A stretch of 8,813 nucleotides of DNA from assembly GCA_964415605.1 (NCBI GenBank), contig CAYQBA010000184.1, positions 1 to 8,813 of the forward strand. The letters run 5' to 3'. Under the pieces are notes generated by a model, which saw only the letters and a list, made by a program, of their open reading frames with translations, ran no database searches and had not been told where the DNA came from. This stretch comes from UCB3 sp964415605 (GTDB lineage: Bacteria > Chloroflexota > Anaerolineae > Epilineales > Epilineaceae). The translations under genes were made by a program, and so were the position numbers. Positions 5,252-8,813 of this stretch are shown piece by piece (the stretch's first letter is position 1; each line of letters begins with the position of its first letter).

Positions 5252-5291
5252 TAATGTTACGTTCCCTGACCCCAACCAAAGGCCTCCCGCC

Positions 5292-6470
5292 ATGGACGCA
5301 AAGACAAGCGCCAAGAGCGTCCCCCTCCTGGCGCACAACGATGCCTCCGGCCCGGTCGGCGCCCGGCGTTCCGCGCAGCTCGAGGGGCTGGCCGAGATCA
5401 GCCGATCCGCGGCCGGCGCGGCGGACCGGATGGTCTTCCTGCCGCTGGTCGCGCGCAAGGCCGTCGAGATCCTGGACGCCGTGGCCGGAGAGATCTGGCT
5501 GAACGAGGACGGCCCGGTCCTGGCCGCCATGTACCGCCGGTCCGACGCCGGCGCCGACCGGCCGCTCGATCGGGCGGCCGTCGAGCTCTGCCTGACCGGC
5601 GAGACCGTCCGCAGCGATCGGTGGTCGTGCGTGCCGATTCCCGGCGACAGCCACCCGGCCGGCGTGCTCGCGGTGGCCCGCGACGGCGGCTGGTCGGCGG
5701 ACGACATGACGCTGCTCCAGACCATTGCCTCGCTGGTCGACCTCGGGCTCGAGGTCGCGGCGTCCGGCCGTCTGGACAGCCATGCGCGGGGCCAGTTCCT
5801 GGCGCTCATCGGGCACGACCTGCGCTCCCCGCTGGCCAACGTCCGGGTGGGGGCCCAGCTCGCCGGGCGCAACCTCGACGCCGGCGACCTCGACAGCGTG
5901 CGCCAGGCGCTCCGGATCATCGAGTCGCAGAGCGGCCGCCTGGTCGCCCGGTTGGAGGCGCTGCTCGACGCCGTGGCGGCCGACGGGCACCTGTTGATCC
6001 GGGTGGAGCCCGTGGACCTGGCTGCCGTGGCCCGCGCGTCGGTCGAGCCGTTCCAGCTCACGGCGGCGCAGTCCGGCGCCGGCACCACCTTCACGGTCGA
6101 GGCCGACCCGGCCACACCGCCCGCGCGCTGTGACCGCGGGCAGATCGGCCAGGTGTTCGAGCACCTGCTCGACAACGCGGCCAAGTACGCTCCCGGCGGG
6201 AGGGTGCGCGTCGCCGTCGCGCCCGCCGGCAACACCGTCCGGGTCGATGTCTGTGACAACGGGCCCGGCATCCGCCCCGAGGACGCCGAGCGCGTCTTCG
6301 CCCCGTTCGGGCGCGGCCAGGCGTCGGCCGGCAAGGAAGGCTACGGGCTCGGCCTGTACCTCGCCCGCAACATCGTCGCCTCGCACGGCGGGCGCCTGTG
6401 GATCTCGCGGACGTCGCGCTCGGGCACCTGCATGTCGTTTACCTTGCCGGCGGCGGGGGACGACGCATGA
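5292..6470 (+). CDS. Soluble GAF-domain sensor histidine kinase
   Basis: This 392-residue protein has no membrane segment and should sense a cytoplasmic signal. Residues about 25-155 resemble a GAF domain: EGLAEISRSA, VARKAVEILDAVAGEIWL and a C-terminal helix at DDMTLLQTIASLVDLGLEVA. The dimerisation/phosphoacceptor helix follows, with FLALIGHDLRSPLANVR (169-185) and His175 as the phosphorylation site. The ATPase domain has the N box HLLDNAAKY (291-299, Asn295), the G1 box CDNGPGI (321-327), an F box VFAPFGRG (335-342) and the G2 box GYGLGLYLARNI (350-361). All residues needed for autophosphorylation are present. The ATG at 5292 follows AAAGG at about 9 nt and starts just before the GAF region. 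Its stop overlaps the start of the response regulator in ATGA, implying translational coupling and a cognate pair. The ligand of the GAF domain cannot be read from the sequence. Confidence 0.9.
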   Translation: MDAKTSAKSVPLLAHNDASGPVGARRSAQLEGLAEISRSAAGAADRMVFLPLVARKAVEILDAVAGEIWLNEDGPVLAAMYRRSDAGADRPLDRAAVELCLTGETVRSDRWSCVPIPGDSHPAGVLAVARDGGWSADDMTLLQTIASLVDLGLEVAASGRLDSHARGQFLALIGHDLRSPLANVRVGAQLAGRNLDAGDLDSVRQALRIIESQSGRLVARLEALLDAVAADGHLLIRVEPVDLAAVARASVEPFQLTAAQSGAGTTFTVEADPATPPARCDRGQIGQVFEHLLDNAAKYAPGGRVRVAVAPAGNTVRVDVCDNGPGIRPEDAERVFAPFGRGQASAGKEGYGLGLYLARNIVASHGGRLWISRTSRSGTCMSFTLPAAGDDA

Positions 6471-7165
6471 CGCGCAAGCGCATCCTCGTGGTCGACGACG
6501 AGTCCGACGCGCGCGAGCTGTTGAAGATGGCCCTGCGGGCCCCGGACATCGAGGTCATCGAGGCGGGCGACGGCCAGGCGGCGCTCCGGCTGGCCTACGA
6601 GATGCGGCCGGACCTGATCATGCTCGACATCAGCATGCCGCTGATGGACGGGTGGCTGACCTGCCAGCGCATCCGTGAGGTCTGGGACACCCCCATCATC
6701 ATGGTGACGGCGTCGTCGGAGCTCGAGGCCCGTGTGCGGGGGCTCGAGCTCGGCGCCGACGACTACGTGGCCAAGCCGTTCGACATCGACGAGCTGCAGC
6801 TGCGGGTGCGGGCCGTGATGGACCGCGCCCGCCGCCGACCGTTCATCGAGCGCCCGGCGCGCTACACCGACGACCACCTGGTGGTCGACATCGCCACCCG
6901 CGACGTGATGGTGGAAGGCAGCCAGATCACGCTCACGCCCATCGAGTTCGACCTCCTGCGCTACCTCGTCCAGCACCCCAACCAGCCCATCCCCAGCCAG
7001 GACCTGCTCCAGGCCGTCTGGGGCGAGTCGTACGACGACGCCGAGGCCACGCTGCGGGTGCACCTGCACCACCTGCGCCGGAAGATCGAGCCCGATCCGC
7101 GCCATCCCCGCTACGTCCGGACCGAGCGCGGCATCGGCTATCGATTCCAGACGCGCGAGGCGTGA
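6467..7165 (+). CDS. OmpR/PhoB-family response regulator
   Basis: This 232-residue protein is a canonical two-domain regulator. The receiver (1-122) has acidic Asp10 and Asp11, phosphoacceptor Asp54 in IMLDISMP, Thr81 in MVTAS and Lys103 in VAKPF, all needed for phosphotransfer. The winged-helix DNA-binding domain (about 134-228) reads LTPIEFDLLRYL, the recognition-helix region EATLRVHLHHLRRKIE and the wing RTERGIGYRF. It overlaps the kinase gene by four bases, so it is most likely that kinase's partner. Its probable targets include the 22-bp repeats upstream of the operon, but binding is inferred from spacing only. A second OmpR-type gene follows after 19 bp. Confidence 0.95.
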   Translation: MTRKRILVVDDESDARELLKMALRAPDIEVIEAGDGQAALRLAYEMRPDLIMLDISMPLMDGWLTCQRIREVWDTPIIMVTASSELEARVRGLELGADDYVAKPFDIDELQLRVRAVMDRARRRPFIERPARYTDDHLVVDIATRDVMVEGSQITLTPIEFDLLRYLVQHPNQPIPSQDLLQAVWGESYDDAEATLRVHLHHLRRKIEPDPRHPRYVRTERGIGYRFQTREA

Positions 7166-7184
7166 GGATGAGGCAGCGATCCGC

Positions 7185-7865
7185 ATGATGATCACCCGCC
7201 GCAAGCTCGTCCTGGTCACACCGCCCCGCGACCGGCGCCTGGCGCTCTCGCGCGCGCTGACGGAAGCGGGATTCGACGTGAAGCGGGCGCCCGCGCTGCC
7301 CGACACCGCCACGGCCGACGTGGCGGTGGTCCGCGTGCCCGCCGGCGGCGGCTGGCCGACCGCCGATCAGCTCGCCGAGGTGCGCACCGTCCTCATCGTC
7401 GACAACGCCGACGCCATGCGCCAGGGCTTCGACCTGGGTGCCGAGGACTGCGTGCTGATGGACGCGCACGCCGACGAGATCGTCGCGCGCTGCGAGGCGG
7501 TGGCCCGACGGACCGATCAACCCGCGGGCGCCGACGTCGCGGAGGAGCCGGCGATCTACGTCGATCGGCGCCTCTGGGTGAACTTCAACTCGCGCCAGGT
7601 GTGGGTCAACGGGCGGGCGGCACACCTGACCCCGCGCGAGTTCCGGCTCCTCGCGTTCCTGATCGAGCACCGCGACACCACACTCGGCCACGACCAGATC
7701 CTCGAGGCCGTCTGGGACCGCCTGATCGAGGCCGGCCGCCCCACCGAGGTCCTCAAGCAGTATGTCTGGCGCCTCCGGCAGAAGATCGAGACCGACCCCA
7801 ACCAGCCCGAGATCGTCGTGACCGATCCGGGCGCGGGGTACCGCTTCATCAGCCGCCAGGAATGA
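7185..7865 (+). CDS. Atypical OmpR-type regulator with degenerate receiver
   Basis: This 226-residue protein has the length and layout of an OmpR-family regulator, but its receiver is degenerate. Aligned to the neighbouring regulator, the acidic pair is Thr12-Pro13, the phosphoacceptor position is Arg50 (in DVAVVRVP), the conserved Thr is Asp73 and the conserved Lys is Met92 (in GAEDCVLMD). It therefore cannot be phosphorylated in the usual way and may be constitutive, ligand-controlled or act with its neighbour. The winged helix is intact: LTPREFRLLAFLIEH (148-162), ILEAVW (172-177), VLKQYVWRLRQKIE (189-202) and the wing DPGAGYRF (214-221). There are two adjacent ATGs at 7185 and 7188; the first is used, behind a GAGG-rich stretch. 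It is co-directional with the kinase and normal regulator and probably cotranscribed. Confidence 0.88.
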   Translation: MMITRRKLVLVTPPRDRRLALSRALTEAGFDVKRAPALPDTATADVAVVRVPAGGGWPTADQLAEVRTVLIVDNADAMRQGFDLGAEDCVLMDAHADEIVARCEAVARRTDQPAGADVAEEPAIYVDRRLWVNFNSRQVWVNGRAAHLTPREFRLLAFLIEHRDTTLGHDQILEAVWDRLIEAGRPTEVLKQYVWRLRQKIETDPNQPEIVVTDPGAGYRFISRQE

Positions 7866-7867
7866 CC

Positions 7868-7906
7868 ATGCGCCAACGCCACGACGCGGCGGACGGCGGT
7901 CGCTGA
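7868..7906 (+). other. Possible 12-codon leader peptide ORF
   Basis: An ATG two bases after the preceding stop opens a 12-codon frame, MRQRHDAADGGR, that ends in TGA three bases before the GTG start of the next gene and in the same frame. Its position would allow translational coupling across the 44-bp gap, since the next gene has only a weak ribosome binding site. It may equally be chance. Confidence 0.2.
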
Positions 7907-7909
7907 CCC

Positions 7910-8813
7910 GTGGCCGCCCGGCGCCGCCCGAGCCCGCCGGCGACTCCCACCGCCGAGGCGGGCAACACCACCGGCGTCGGTCGGTTCGCCGAGGCGCTGG
8001 TCGAGCTGGCGCCGCTGGCGGCGCTGGCGGTGGTCCCGCTCTACTTCAACCCCCGCACCGAACGCGTCTTCGAGCCCGACAAGCTGGCCTGGGTCATCGT
8101 GTTGGGCTGCCTCGCCGCCTGGGGGTTGCTCGTGGCGGCGGCGGAGCGCCGGCCGGCACTGTGGGGACGACCGCGCCTGGCCCCGTTGACCTTGGCCGCG
8201 GCGACCTTGGTGGCGGCGCTCGTGCTCGGCGCCGCGTTTTCGACGGTTCCAGCCGTGAGCTTGTGGGGCGCGTACCGGCGTGGTCAGGGGCTGTTCGCCA
8301 GCGTTGCGCTCGTAACGCTGGGGGCATGTGTGGCGCTGACGGCCGGGCGGCGACCCGCGCGCGACCGCGTGCGGCGCACGCTCGTGGCGGGCATCGTGCC
8401 GGTGGCGTTGTACGCGCTTCTGCAGCGGGCGAGGATCGACAGCCTGACTTGGAACATCTACGGCACGTCGCCCGCGGAGCGTGCCTTCGGCCCGTTGGGC
8501 AACCCCATCTTCCTGGGCGCCTACCTGGCCATGGTCGCCCCGCTCGCGTATGCGACGGTGGTGACCGGGTGGCAGGCGCGCCGCCACGGCGTGGCGGGCG
8601 GCACCGCCGATCTCATCAGCGGAGGCGTCGCGGGCGGCCTGGCCGTCGCTGGCCTGATCGCCTCGCAGAGCCGCGGCCCGTTGATCGGCCTCGTCGTCGG
8701 CACCGGGCTGTTTGCCCTGCTGGCCGCTGCCACCGCCGGGCGACGCCGCCTGGTGCTCGGGCTCGTCGCCGCGGGCGGGCTCGCCGCGGTGGCGGCCGCG
8801 GCGTCGGGCGCGC
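7910..8813 (+). CDS. O-antigen ligase/polymerase-like membrane protein (partial, C-terminus beyond window)
   Basis: The frame is open from the GTG at 7910 to the end of the window, 301 codons. After about 25 Pro/Arg-rich residues come hydrophobic segments at roughly 30-45, 59-78, 91-110, 128-145, 157-171, 200-219, 236-252, 257-275 and 281-299. Between the first two is VPLYFNPRTERVFEPDKLAW (42-61). FSTVPAVSLWGAYRRGQGLF (110-129) and GPLGNPIFLGAYLAMVAPL (194-212) are typical of Wzy/WaaL-like proteins, with ASQSRGPLIGL (251-261) before the ligase core. From memory, chloroflexal members of this type often end in tetratricopeptide repeats, which would lie outside the window. The role is likely linking or polymerising surface glycans at the outer face of the membrane. 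The GTG start follows an in-frame TGA at 7904; a later start is possible. It follows the regulators by 44 bp and may be in the same transcript. Confidence 0.8.
   Translation, partial: MAARRRPSPPATPTAEAGNTTGVGRFAEALVELAPLAALAVVPLYFNPRTERVFEPDKLAWVIVLGCLAAWGLLVAAAERRPALWGRPRLAPLTLAAATLVAALVLGAAFSTVPAVSLWGAYRRGQGLFASVALVTLGACVALTAGRRPARDRVRRTLVAGIVPVALYALLQRARIDSLTWNIYGTSPAERAFGPLGNPIFLGAYLAMVAPLAYATVVTGWQARRHGVAGGTADLISGGVAGGLAVAGLIASQSRGPLIGLVVGTGLFALLAAATAGRRRLVLGLVAAGGLAAVAAAASGA

Larger units (their letters stand above)
4940..5291. other. Divergent intergenic region with hairpin, tandem repeats and two promoters
   Basis: This 352-bp region separates the minus-strand lipoprotein from the plus-strand kinase operon and holds no credible gene. 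In order it contains the lipoprotein's Shine-Dalgarno and -10, a GC-rich 14-bp-stem hairpin (5089-5127), three tandem 22-bp repeats (5141-5206) and an AT-richer patch (5207-5262) carrying the likely kinase promoter. The element density is the highest in the window and suggests deliberate regulation of the divergent pair. Confidence 0.7.

Noticed and set aside
5001..6386. Long minus-strand frames antisense to the histidine kinase
   Set aside because: The plus strand carries all kinase boxes; the antisense frames have no recognisable domain.
7556..8587. 343-codon minus-strand frame antisense to the pseudo-receiver regulator and ligase-like genes
   Set aside because: The sense strand encodes a winged helix and membrane segments; the antisense product is low-complexity Arg/Gly/His.

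Overview
This window is very GC-rich, with G/C-ending codons throughout and strong antisense shadow frames. It most likely comes from a member of the Chloroflexota. That placement is an inference from several family signatures: a plant-NIP-like bacterial aquaporin, a soluble class III cyclase with a TVTFLFTDIEGST core, a proline-rich thioredoxin-like lipoprotein with a CxxxxC motif, and an O-antigen-ligase-type protein carrying YFNPRT and FEPDK motifs. No rRNA, tRNA, CRISPR array or insertion sequence was recognised.

Left part (1-3909). A class III adenylate/guanylate cyclase gene runs off the left edge on the minus strand (568 to 1). Across a 427-bp intergenic region with a strong hairpin lies a plus-strand MIP channel gene (996-1712). 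It is followed by a nitroreductase-superfamily flavoprotein with the Glu-Tyr-Lys lid residues of iodotyrosine deiodinase (1855-2529). Next comes a radical SAM protein with a C-terminal helix-hairpin-helix (2689-3909), of the family annotated as putative DNA modification/repair. Its promoter is near consensus, has a LexA/DinR-type palindrome between -35 and -10, and lies so close to the ATG that the transcript should be leaderless. This is the clearest regulatory story in the window: a DNA-repair-type gene with a probable SOS operator.

Middle (3910-5291). A convergent hairpin separates the radical SAM gene from a minus-strand thioredoxin-fold lipoprotein (4939 to 3956), which starts at GTG behind a strong Shine-Dalgarno. 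The 352-bp divergent region beyond it holds a perfect TATAAT for the lipoprotein, a 14-bp-stem hairpin, three tandem 22-bp repeats, and an AT-richer promoter patch for the next operon.

Right part (5292-8813). A tight plus-strand cluster encodes a soluble GAF-HisKA-HATPase histidine kinase, a canonical OmpR/PhoB-type response regulator (ATGA overlap), and a second OmpR-type regulator whose receiver domain has lost all conserved phosphorylation residues. A polytopic O-antigen ligase/polymerase-like membrane protein runs off the right edge. The likely theme is a cytoplasmic-sensing two-component system with an accessory, phosphorylation-independent regulator, possibly controlling itself through the 22-bp repeats and perhaps the adjoining cell-surface glycan gene.

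The best candidates for something undescribed are the SOS-type operator on the radical SAM gene, the deiodinase-like enzyme, the repeat array before the kinase, and the pseudo-receiver regulator beside a normal one.
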